This document shows positions 1 to 8,306 of a stretch of DNA of 12,489 nucleotides, in pieces. The position numbers and the translations under genes were made by a program. Under the pieces are notes generated by a model. It was not told the DNA's origin. It made no database searches and saw only the letters and a list, made by a program, of their open reading frames with translations. Source of the DNA: Saccoglossus kowalevskii (taxonomy: Eukaryota; Hemichordata; Enteropneusta; Harrimaniidae); the NCBI RefSeq assembly GCF_000003605.2, contig NW_003135832.1, positions 107,491-119,979 on the forward strand, read 5' to 3'. How positions within the stretch are numbered: position 1 is the stretch's first letter; the number at the start of each line of letters is the position of its first letter.

Positions 1-348
<348 letters not shown>

Positions 349-434
349 CTTTGGGATTTCCGGAGGGATGTTGAGCATATGTTGCGCCGGCAAAAGCGAG
401 CAAAGTAATAAATAACAGCATATTGTTGTGATTT
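349..434 (-). CDS. Exon 2 of a secreted-protein gene: start codon and signal peptide
   Basis: On the minus strand a good acceptor (TTTTCCTTCAG, AG at 436-435) opens an exon at 434. After 13 nt of 5' UTR the ATG lies at 421-419. The exon encodes 24 residues plus one base and ends at a donor reading CCCAAAG|GTGAGA (exon end 349, phase 1). The peptide begins MLLFITLLAFAGATYA and continues QHPSGNPK. It is a textbook signal peptide with a Leu/Phe/Ala-rich core and small residues before a likely cleavage between Ala16 and Gln17. The product is therefore predicted to be secreted or a type I membrane protein. Phase-1 exon ends just after a signal peptide are common in modular extracellular proteins. 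The remaining exons lie left of position 1, so the family is unknown. A link to the CTLD gene at 7.7-8.6 kb is only a guess from proximity and shared strand. Confidence 0.8.
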
Positions 435-1239
435 CTGAAGGAAAATAACATATGTGAATGATAAGTGTGCCAATGTTGTAATATTTGTTTTTATCTTATT
501 CCTTATAGAATAATCACATCACGTATATAGGAGGATGAATTCAGCAACAAGTTAATGAATTACAATGTGATTTACGACTGACTACTGTTAATCAAATAAA
601 ATATGTCTACTTTTTGCACACTATTGGAAAATAAAACAGCTAATAAAAAAAGCATGTACGTTTGAGATTAATCTGAACATCAATATATAAACACTTATTT
701 GAGCGCAAATTTTTGCAAAACTTCTGTTCATGATGGCTGCAGAGAAAATTTATTTTGAACAAACAAGACGGGCTGTGGTGATAACCAGAATGGTTTGCAT
801 AATAAAACATGCAAAAATCTTTATTTTTGCTAAAATATTCAATAACTTGAAAATAATATACATGTTAAAAGATTAACATTTGATAAATAATTTGCTTGAA
901 TACATTTAGTATAAGTTGATTTGTTTCTTAATTCGGCGTAGTGCACTGTATGCAAAGATGCAAAATAAACTGACGCGAGCGATGAAAATTTACGAAGTGA
1001 AAGAGTTTTCATATATGACAATTTTCTGTATGATCGTGTATCGCTAATATCGTACATATGAATAAAGAAAAAAAAACTGAACTACGCTAGTCAAAGTGCA
1101 AAGGAAATATTGAGAGATGTTAGTCTCAAATTTAAATTAGTTGGACATCCCAGTAAACATTGACGCACGCGTTAGCGGCTTTGCAATATACATTATTGTA
1201 TGTTACAAATAACAAAAATATGTAAAGCACAATACTTAC

Positions 1240-1277
1240 CGATATGAACAGCAACCGAGAGCTTTTTCCAAAGGTAT
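1240..1277 (-). other. Non-coding exon 1 (5' UTR) of the signal-peptide gene
   Basis: The predicted start site is A1277, inside TCATACC, which fits the YYANWYY initiator and lies 32 bp from the first T of the TATA box. The 38 nt exon ends at ATATCG|GTAAGT (exon end 1240), a near-consensus donor. It would be joined to exon 2 across an intron of about 805 bp. It contains no ATG. Confidence 0.65.
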
Positions 1278-1300
1278 GAGAAGTTACACTCTCTGATGCC

Positions 1301-1309
1301 CTTTTTATA
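1301..1309 (-). promoter_or_regulatory. TATA box of the signal-peptide gene
   Basis: The minus strand reads GTATAAAAAGGGC, with TATAAAAAG at 1309-1301. It is correctly spaced from the initiator at 1277 and a consensus donor at 1240. The agreement of TATA, initiator, donor, acceptor and signal peptide in one orientation makes this the best supported promoter in the window. Confidence 0.75.
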
Positions 1310-1438
1310 CAGGAATCATCGATATACACAACAACAATTCAATGTAATGCATCGTATGTTTGGGGCGTTACTTATTCATTTTCACATTAATTATCGTCAT
1401 ACCAGTGCCATATTGACCAATATCATCATTTCCCAGAA

Positions 1439-1835
1439 TCAAGGTTAATGTTGTCATTGTATTGGATTGTAGTTGTTTATTGTAGTTTTAGTGGACAATA
1501 TGCTTTAACAACCTTGAACGCCATATGTTGTTCAACATATTGTACTTTTTGACGAATTCGTTCAAAATATTATGTGGCATGAACATCTTTTTCCATTAAC
1601 TACAGGTCTTAGTCAACATTTCTGAAATTTAATATGACAAAATTCCGTGAAGATATTTCCTATATGATGAAAACATTTGACCATGGCGCCCAAATGCGCA
1701 GGAAATCAAATGTCGTTGAAATACGCAAAAGAGCATTTATTTTGCGGATATTGGTTTAAACATAAAGTTTGCGATAATGCCATATTGAATTGAAAATAAG
1801 ATGATGTAGTAGAAAACTCACATGTCATAACTGTG
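1439..1835 (+). repeat. Dispersed repeat, copy 1, starting with an imperfect palindrome
   Basis: The block matches 8555-9095 in the same orientation at roughly three quarters identity by eye. Shared stretches include CCTTGAACGCCATAT, ACATATTGTACTTTTTGA, TCTGAAATTTAATAT and GGAAATCAAATG. The first 79 bp (1439-1517) form an imperfect inverted repeat starting TCAAGGTT and ending AACCTTGA. I found no ORF inside. It resembles a non-autonomous transposable element, but target-site duplications could not be fixed, so the class is open. It lies about 130 bp upstream of the minus-strand TATA box. Confidence 0.75.
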
Positions 1836-2188
1836 TGGTTTAATGAGAAATACACATAACTCTCATGTGGTGACTTACACATATCTGCCCATAATTGATT
1901 TTAATGATTAAAAGAGTATTGCACTACCACCACCCTTACCCCATAGTATAGGCGACTATTTCTATTGTTTACATACCATTTATATAACACTCTCAACGCA
2001 GGCGCATGACGCAATATTTTACAATAGTCATGACTACAATTTGAAAGTACAAGTATTAGCTAGCAAAAGGAGAAAACGATAAAAAAGAACAATATTTTAA
2101 AAAATGAGAATATTAAACAGCATTACATATTTACAGCAGTTTATTTTGATTTGTCCCGGAAATCAAAATCGGTATTTCCACACCACAT
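1836..2188. other. Intergenic, no gene seen
   Basis: AT-rich sequence between the dispersed repeat and the first octamer site. I see no ORF with coding character, RNA gene or obvious repeat. Confidence 0.5.
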
Positions 2189-2433
2189 ATGCAAATGAGG
2201 TCTGGGAGAATACAAAGTAGTCCCTTCTGAAGTATCATTTTTCAAAACATAGCAAAAATAAACAATATTTAGAAGTACGATATTTTCTCTTGGGGTACAT
2301 CAATATACTTGCCGAGTGGAATGAAATCTGAATAACAGTAATGGTATTTTAGGCAGTCAATTATTTTGACAAACTAATTTGCATATCACCCATGTAATAA
2401 TGTTTTCGGTATTTTCACGGTCGATATGCAAAT
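2189..2433. promoter_or_regulatory. Octamer (ATGCAAAT) site group 1, in a duplicated context
   Basis: Perfect octamers occur at 2189-2196 (+), 2377-2384 (-) and 2426-2433 (+). The first and third share a longer context of about 30 bp, each starting CGGTATTT and ending ATATGCAAATGA, about 236 bp apart. This suggests a local duplication of a regulatory unit. ATGCAAAT is the classic binding site of POU-domain factors of the Oct type. Function here is inferred. Confidence 0.45.
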
Positions 2434-2618
2434 GAAAATGGTATTTCCATTGGCAACCGAACTATTTTTATTTTGTAAAAAATATTGTCTGCTATTTTAA
2501 TCCGGTTCAAATCGTTCAGCGAGATTGTTGGCATGTCAGGTGTACATCACTTAGAATGCTAAGATTGGGAAAACTAAAAGTTTGTTGACCTCCTGGAAAC
2601 TGAGTTTTATAACCCTGA

Positions 2619-3184
2619 AGGGCACTCGGAAGATTCACCCGCAGTAAAATCAGCGATTGCTATGGAGCCGCAACCATCAACAACGAGGGTCCAGGAGATT
2701 TGTGCTGGCAATGTTGCAACGTTACTCAGTTCCAGATCGGGATTACCAATGCCAAATGAACAACATTTTAACCGGAAACCAAGACTCATTCAATCCAAGA
2801 CCAGCACGCAACATCACAAACGCAGTTGTAGCGTGCAACTCAATGACGACCGATATCGACGAAAGTCACCCAGTCAGTGGAGTACCGTTATGGTAGTTGC
2901 ACGGCATGTTTACAAATGCACAATTCTGTGGAGGAACTTCTAACTTCAACATAAACTGTGTATCACAGTCGTCCAGTTCAAGATCTGGTTCTGGTTTTGT
3001 CGTGGCACCAACTCAACGTTCACGAGTTATTTATTCGGACAGTTCACACACGTTCTACACTGACGTGCGTTGCTTGGGCGTAACACTATTTTGGAACATA
3101 TTAATGGGCAATGGGGTTCCTCGACCTAAATTATATCCAGGTTTTTGCACGTTCTTTCTTCAAACCGCGGGTTCGTATATATAA
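2619..3184 (+). pseudogene. Cys-rich, GC-elevated ORF remnant, family not recognised
   Basis: The segment is close to 50% GC where its surroundings are near one third, and it reads like coding sequence on the plus strand. One frame (2619-2756) contains SDCYGAATINNEGPGDLCWQ and ends at a TGA (2757-2759). A second frame is open from 2648, broken only by a TAG at 2894-2896, and runs to the TAA at 3182-3184. It contains NITNAVVACN, FCGGTSNFNINC and SHTFYTDVRCLG. The composition (many Cys, Ser, Thr, Asn and Gly) suits a secreted extracellular domain. The frameshift near 2756 and the TAG argue for a decayed gene or retrocopy of about 190 residues. Alternatively it could be exons with hidden introns, or a chance GC-rich patch. 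No start codon with a signal peptide is visible and I do not recognise the family. Confidence 0.35.
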
Positions 3185-3188
3185 AAGG
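3176..3188 (+). promoter_or_regulatory. Strong TATA box, plus strand
   Basis: The sequence TATATATAAAAGG is a near-ideal TATA element. A start site would fall around 3202-3210 in a pyrimidine-rich CACTTTTCATT, with an octamer at 3212-3219 immediately downstream. It overlaps the stop codon of the ORF remnant before it. The first ATG (3213) opens only 23 codons without a signal peptide. A possible donor AG|GTATGT lies near 3494. No matching downstream exon was identified, so the transcript is unknown. Confidence 0.4.
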
Positions 3189-3582
3189 AAAGTTGGCCGT
3201 CACTTTTCATTATGCAAATAACACTCAAGCATAAAACATCGCTCCGAGGTGCTCCGCAAAATCGCTCATTTTGGCAATCCTAACGCCTGTGGTGCTTTAT
3301 TTTCTTGTCGTACACAAATATGAATATATCTGCAATACAATTTCAATGTCAATTTACAAATTCGGAACGATGTCAGTGTGATTTCCGCGTAAAAGCTACG
3401 GGAAAACGTTTGTTTTGACTGCTCAAAATGACTGCCGGTTATGGGTTGATGCAAATGCAAAGTGTTAATCCCAATTTTTTTGTTTAATATCTAGGTATGT
3501 TTACATAAATACGGAGTTGATGATGTAAGTGATATCATGGCGCTAATAAGGAATCATATGCTGTGAGCTGTTTGTCCGGTCA
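3189..3582. other. No gene seen; one octamer
   Basis: This would be the transcribed region of the TATA box at 3176 if that box is used. It holds an octamer at 3449-3456 within TGATGCAAATGCAAA, a 15-mer that recurs at 4534-4548. I could not define exons. Confidence 0.4.
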
Positions 3583-3670
3583 CTTTAGGGACGTCGTCGG
3601 CGCTCCACGAAGTGGTCCAGCCCGAGCGAGTGCGGATGGCACGAGCTGAGATGTGAACGAAAGGGAGGGA
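3583..3670. other. Short GC-rich island
   Basis: About 90 bp of clearly GC-rich, CpG-containing sequence (GACGTCGTCGGCGCTCC, CAGCCCGAGCGAGTGCGG) in a very AT-rich setting. It includes a small CCAC-GAA-GTGG hairpin. It could be a piece of a transposable element, a structured RNA-gene remnant or a CpG promoter patch. No polymerase III A/B box pair could be fitted. Confidence 0.4.
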
Positions 3671-4535
3671 CTGTGCGTAAACATTCCAATAACCTCCTTT
3701 GAGTATGTGCGCAAAAAAAGACGTTCGCGGTTACAGAACTTGTAAACTTGCTCGACTCTTATTTTGTCAAATACAAATGTGTCTCAAAATAAATAAATTG
3801 AAAGGTCCCGCAAAAAATGTTGCGTTCCTTGAACTATATATGAATATTGGCCGACAACCATGCATAACAAAAAGGTATATATTCGTGTATATTTGGCGTC
3901 GGGCAACTGGATATGCCCGTGCCACACAGCCGTATCACGAAGTTTTTTTTTTTTTTTTAATTTGTTGGAGTCTTTTTCCACATTGCATAGCGTCATTATT
4001 GCCTAGCCGACAAGATACGTTATGGCACACGTTGTACTGTGCGATACTATACAATGTGTATGTCATTCAAACAAACCACAATTTTCGTTGCAAGTACGGA
4101 ACTAAATAAGGAGCTCTATGATGCAATCATGGCGGTAAATGACAGATGCAAGTAAGACAAATGCTTTAAAAAGAGTGCGAGGGTCCCATGAGCGTTGAAC
4201 GAAATTGAATAAGTCCTTTCAAATCGGATATTAGCGTAATGCATGATGCTTAATGAATTAACACTTTTGGTTCAAATGATAACAGCTGTGTGTCAATCAA
4301 CAACTGAGTGGCCATGCAAAGTACATACGCCATGACGCACAGGTACAATCCCTGGGATTGCGGAGCCGCGCTTTAACATGAATTAATGAAATATGGAACT
4401 TATGTAATAATAACTGAACCCCACACCCTTCCCGTGGCATTCGTTGCGTATGGAAGTTATTTTCACGAGTGCTGCGGTGTATCCTGCGGCCGTACTTTCA
4501 CGAGCGAAGCGATCATACTATATTTACTGTGTGTG
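3671..4535. other. Intergenic, no gene seen
   Basis: The stretch contains a run of 16 T at 3943-3958 and the longest open frame of the window (3699-4109). That frame lacks an ATG at its start, is translated through the T run and has no protein-like features. No splice-supported exon was found. Confidence 0.5.
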
Positions 4536-4658
4536 ATGCAAATGCAAATTATGCAAATTTCGGTTTATTTCCATAAACCAATGCCAACTATTGACAAAAA
4601 AATGTACATGTGCATATCAGGTTGCGTGTCCTATTGAAAACAACGGAATAATTTGCAT
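4536..4658. promoter_or_regulatory. Octamer site group 2: three in 23 bp plus one inverted
   Basis: Perfect ATGCAAAT at 4536-4543, 4542-4549 (overlapping by two bases) and 4551-4558, and the inverted form ATTTGCAT at 4651-4658. The group lies 280-400 bp upstream of the TATA box at 4938 and in the right direction to act on it. It is the densest part of the octamer cluster. POU-factor binding is inferred from the motif. Confidence 0.5.
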
Positions 4659-4937
4659 ACTGATTTGTTGGCCGCCCAGCTTTATTATATTCTATGTATT
4701 AATATGACCATTGTGCGATCGCATTCGAAGCACAAATGAACATTTGCACTGCAGTATCTAGCTTGTATGTCTTATTTAAATTGGCGTGGTTCATTACTGA
4801 AATGTTTTTCTGTTATTATCAGTGTGTGTTCATTTCCCTCAGACTACGGGTATTGCGGGAATGTCCGTAATATAATCCCCCTGAACAAATATTAACACGA
4901 ACAATACAAGAATGTATTTCCTTTATTGCAGCTTTCA

Positions 4938-4950
4938 GTATATAAAAAGG
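4938..4950 (+). promoter_or_regulatory. TATA box upstream of the 54-residue ORF
   Basis: GTATATAAAAAGG on the plus strand, predicting initiation around 4968-4980. It is preceded by the octamer group at 4536-4658. No ATG occurs between the predicted start site and 5080, so the ORF beginning there is reached first by a scanning ribosome. Confidence 0.45.
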
Positions 4951-5079
4951 GTAAAATAATTTCTAATAAGAATTAAACTATTACTCGTTTCCCCCTCTCA
5001 CAACGTTAAAAGAGCCACGAGGCTTCAACTTAATCAAAGGCGTTGCCTCCAGTAACATAACATAACATCAAAGTCCGCA

Positions 5080-5244
5080 ATGCAGCAATCGGTCAAAAAT
5101 GGCTTTGCGAGAACAACAAATGGACCTTCTTTCGAATATATAATACGCTCAGACGGAGATGTTCGTTTAACCCTATCATTTAATGCACAAAACCCCATAA
5201 TTGGCCATTTCTCACAGAATGGTGAACAGTACGTCATTCTTTAA
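5080..5244 (+). CDS. Small ORF, 54 residues, unknown function
   Basis: The ATG at 5080 is the first after the TATA box at 4938, which implies a 5' leader of about 105 nt. It has G at -3. The product starts MQQSVKNGFARTTNGPSFEY, continues IIRSDGDVRLTLSF and ends in NGEQYVIL. It is polar, has no signal peptide, Cys or membrane segment, and alternates hydrophobic and polar residues as in beta strands. The local GC content is higher than in the flanks. No AATAAA signal is seen in the next few hundred bases. It could be a real short gene, an exon of a larger gene (an in-frame TAA sits five codons upstream of the ATG) or chance. I do not recognise it. Confidence 0.3.
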   Translation: MQQSVKNGFARTTNGPSFEYIIRSDGDVRLTLSFNAQNPIIGHFSQNGEQYVIL

Positions 5245-6331
5245 GTCTTAAAGTTGTGATAAAAATGAACGAGCACATTTTACTATTGTTACTACAAATG
5301 TAGTGCTGCTTGCCAAAGCAATGTATTTGATAAACCATAGTCCGTTTTGGTCTACCGTATTGAGTATCGAACAATAATACTGAAAACATGTTTCCGTCAA
5401 TATTCCTTCTTAATTAGCTTATACATATACTCGTTCAATAACAGTGAGCATTGCCATGTTGTGATCGTTGGGGCGCAGTGTTTCAATAATGGGAAGCCCA
5501 TGGTATTTTAACTTCGAACAACTTGTGTAAGTAAAATACATAACATTCTTGTGCACATTGTTTCAACACAGTTATTCGGGTAACAATACAAGAGAGTTTT
5601 CCACCACCATGAGCTGCGCTCAATGTTCAATTACGTATAGCATATAGTCGTACTGCTTAAGAGAGGTGATCAAAATCAAACCAGTGGTTTCCGGCCCAGT
5701 ATCCAAGTAATGATTATGCAAATTAATCATTCTCGAAACATGTGTTGTGTAGTAAGTTTGAGAATTGCAAACTTTAAGTTGAGTTACTTCTAGGCGGTTG
5801 AATTGTTTTCTGTAAAATTTCGCACTATTTTTCTGTCATGTTTATCTGCAAATAAGAGTATGTATTTTGCGATTTCTTGTAGCAATGTGTCTCAAGTACG
5901 TAACATTTCTGTCATTATTGCTTTAGAAAAAATATGCAAAATTTACTTGCATTGTCACCTTAAATATTATTTTGTAAGGAGCAAGGAGAATACGAAAGCA
6001 AAACTTTCGACATGAGTTATCACATTAAGATAATAGAATTGTGTTATATTTTGGTGATGTTAACATATTGTGTTTAATATTTCCAAAAAACAATATAAAA
6101 TAGACATATTGCACTTGCTCACACGGTATAATTAAACAATAATGTACTCCCCGGCGGCTCATAATGAACGAAAGCACACTTTGTACGACATGATGTGTGA
6201 GGCGTTACATTGGCAATGCCAGTGAATTTTCACACATTCAAAGTAAGATAAAGTAAGAAACGACGTCTACAATACATGGGCTTGTAATCTGTATACTGTA
6301 TATAACGTCAAGGCGTCCACGCAACGATTCC

Positions 6332-6335
<4 letters not shown>
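5245..6335. other. Intergenic, no gene seen; one extended octamer
   Basis: AT-rich, with short ORFs lacking coding character. The only notable site is GATTATGCAAATTAATC around 5713-5729, an octamer (5716-5723) fused to a homeodomain-type TAAT core. Such a combination suits a POU factor. Confidence 0.45.

Positions 6336-6421
<86 letters not shown>
6336..6421. repeat. (CA)43 dinucleotide microsatellite
   Basis: 86 bp of pure CA/TG repeat without interruption. Translations through it give alternating Val-Cys on the minus strand and are not genes. Confidence 0.98.
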
Positions 6422-6422
<1 letters not shown>

Positions 6423-6497
6423 CCACAATACAGTGTGTAGCGATCACTTCAATATAACACGTATACAAAAAAATAGACAAACTTGGAACTGCCTATC

Positions 6498-6689
6498 CTA
6501 CATGATGTTAATTTTGCGATGATCGGGAGGGGGCAGTGATGTGTAGTTGGATTGAAACTCGTAATCCAGACAGCGACGACTTGCTGTACTACACCCCATC
6601 TTGCTTGAAGCGTCAAATACCCGCAGCAAGAAGGCGAGCTCAAAGACAGGAAGGTCTTCAAAAGTGATTCCGGAACACGTACTCCCCAT
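6498..6689. other. Coding-like patch with overlapping ORFs on both strands
   Basis: The patch is GC-elevated and open on both strands. The plus-strand ORF 6539-6667 encodes 42 residues starting MCSWIETRNPDSDDLLYY and rich in Arg at its end. The minus-strand ORF from the ATG at 6689 to the stop at 6500-6498 encodes 63 residues starting MGSTCSGITFEDLPVFELAF. Both use true ATGs and look more protein-like than other frames here, but neither has splice, promoter or homology support. It could be an exon of a larger gene or an eroded transposon fragment. The strand cannot be decided. Confidence 0.2.
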
Positions 6690-6820
6690 TTAGTCAGCTG
6701 TGAAGTATTTTTTTTTAATTTCTTGCATTTTTGAGTCCATTTAACTGGGATTCGTCGTCATCGATAAAACGGGCCATTGTGTTAGTCTTTGGTGAGCTAC
6801 GTTTATTTACGCGTTAGTCA

Positions 6821-7010
6821 TCGGTACCACGTGCGCTTGTCACGTTTCTTAATCAGTTGTCTGTATGTGTAAGAACGAGATTATACACGTACACGCATAT
6901 AATAATATATATAGACTATATTCATTATTTGCGTGTAAGTATATAATCTTGTTCTTAGACATACAGACAATTGATTAATAAACGTGACAAGCGCCCGCCC
7001 TGTGGTCGGG
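6821..7010. repeat. Long inverted repeat (hairpin), 73 bp arms, about 89% paired
   Basis: The left arm 6833-6905 pairs with the right arm 6922-6994. About 65 of 73 positions match, and several mismatches would be G-U pairs in RNA. The loop is about 16 nt and A/T-rich. The arms start with GCGCTTGTCACGTTT and its complement. A weaker second block (TCGGTACCAC against GTGGTCGGGA) extends the symmetry to 6821-7010. Options are a foldback or MITE-type element, a hairpin RNA source, or a palindromic rearrangement. No ORF is inside. Confidence 0.85.
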
Positions 7011-7682
7011 ACGATTTGTGTTTGTCGTTATGGCGGGAATAACATTTCTCATGTAAAGTAAGAACAAATAATTATTTTTCCTATAGCTCAGAGTTATTCA
7101 TTTTCAGTTTTGACTTTAGTTTTCACTCCATAATTTCCGTTACAAATGCCCGTCTCTTTATTTATTCCGAACTCAACTTTCTATTATTATACATAGTATA
7201 TAGTATACGCGAATAATCTGTGGCAATGACGTCATAAAATTCGCTGATATTGACAATGCTATAATATAATGATATTTTATGTGCCAATCAATATACCAGC
7301 TTTCATCTCAGTTTGCAGTATCAGAAATATGTGTGTTATTAGATTGTTTCATCTATATAATATTTGACGCATATACGCACACCTCATATTTCTGTCAGCT
7401 TTCGAGTTGATGTGAGCAACACTGAAAGAAGCATAAGTATATGTAGAGAGAACTCAGTTACCAACATTCACGGTCTAATCTCTTTTATTGTTACTCAAAG
7501 CAAACCATCATATTTATTACATTGTAATATGTCAATCGGCTCTATATTGTTATACAGAATATAATTATCTTTTCAAAGATATAATAATAATAATCATGCA
7601 TCATATATTGGTCGGAGGCCATTTTCTTTTTTGAGGACGATTGGCATGGTGAATACAGCGAAAGTGTATGTGTTGCTCTCGA
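7011..7682. other. Intergenic, 3' of the CTLD gene; no gene seen
   Basis: AT-rich sequence with a TAA-type simple tract around 7583-7594. Open frames here are short and without protein character. Confidence 0.5.
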
Positions 7683-7688
7683 TTTATT
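7683..7688 (-). terminator. Polyadenylation signal of the CTLD gene
   Basis: The minus strand reads AATAAA 34 nt after the stop codon at 7724-7722. A cleavage site would be expected around 7660-7672. Confidence 0.6.
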
Positions 7689-7721
7689 AACGCGTCATCC
7701 GTCATTTCTACCAATAATGTC

Positions 7722-7753
7722 TTACTCCACGTCTTGATTGATACATGGACATT
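7722..7753 (-). CDS. Terminal coding exon (C) of the CTLD gene
   Basis: The acceptor TTGTGTGTTGCAG (AG at 7755-7754) is strong. Joined in phase 1 to exon B it adds ECPCINQDVE and a TAA at 7724-7722. The tail after the domain is therefore short, Cys-containing and without a membrane anchor, which fits a secreted lectin. The reading is intact. Confidence 0.75.
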
Positions 7754-7974
7754 CTGCAACACACAAAAGTAGCGTAGATGTGAGTGTAGCACAAATCTTT
7801 TCAATGTTACTACCAGCATTTGACTATGTGCAACAAAATATTATTGACGAAAGTGTATGACTTCCAATTATTATTACCACCAGTATATACCAAATAATTA
7901 CTGCGAGATCTCGAAAGAACGATTGTTATTGAATGTAACTGCAAAATGCAATGAAATGACAAAGTGTTGCTTAC

Positions 7975-8054
7975 CGTCTTCAAACTGACAGACGTATCCC
8001 TTCGGTTCACCACAATATTCATCATCAAAGTTACCTTTTTTCGATGGTCTGTAC
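7975..8054 (-). CDS. CTLD exon B, C-terminal end of the lectin fold
   Basis: An 80 nt exon with acceptor CGTGTATTAG| (AG at 8056-8055) and donor GACG|GTAAGC (GT at 7974-7973). It encodes YRPSKKGNFDDEYC followed by GEPKGYVCQFED. The two cysteines are the conserved last pair of the CTLD (C3 and C4), and GYVCQ is the family's terminal beta strand. The phase joins the preceding exon by completing a Trp codon (TG|G) in CVQLW. No defect is seen. Confidence 0.88.
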
Positions 8055-8306
8055 CTAATACACGAAAAACAATTTTTTGAAATACGAGTTAGCAATTATC
8101 ATTTAATGTACATAATCTTACGACCAATTGAGTGGACAGAATAAGTTGCTTGATTTAAATAAAATACACCGTTGGAGTTGAAATACGTAATAGTGTAGGA
8201 AACAATTGAGCAGTTAAAGCAAATTTTTTTATGATGTAAATTTCCTGACATTATTTTTTGACTTCCATAATTTTATGTATATCAATTGTTCAACGGCTGT
8301 ACTTAC

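Noticed and set aside
3699-4109. Longest open frame in the window (136 codons, plus strand)
   Set aside because: It starts with a non-ATG codon, runs through a 16-T tract as poly-Phe, has no domain-like sequence and no promoter or splice support.
4386-4637. 83-codon plus-strand ORF
   Set aside because: It crosses the octamer cluster (giving Met-Gln repeats), has no conserved pattern and no supporting signals.
5600-5650. Excellent Kozak context CCACCATGAG
   Set aside because: The ORF stops after 12 codons and no donor follows in a sensible position.
6238-6480. ORF encoding a long Val-Cys alternation
   Set aside because: It is simply the CA microsatellite read on the minus strand.
7601-7819. 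72-codon minus-strand ORF over the CTLD 3' end
   Set aside because: It overlaps exon C but in the wrong frame. The spliced frame ends at the TAA at 7724-7722.
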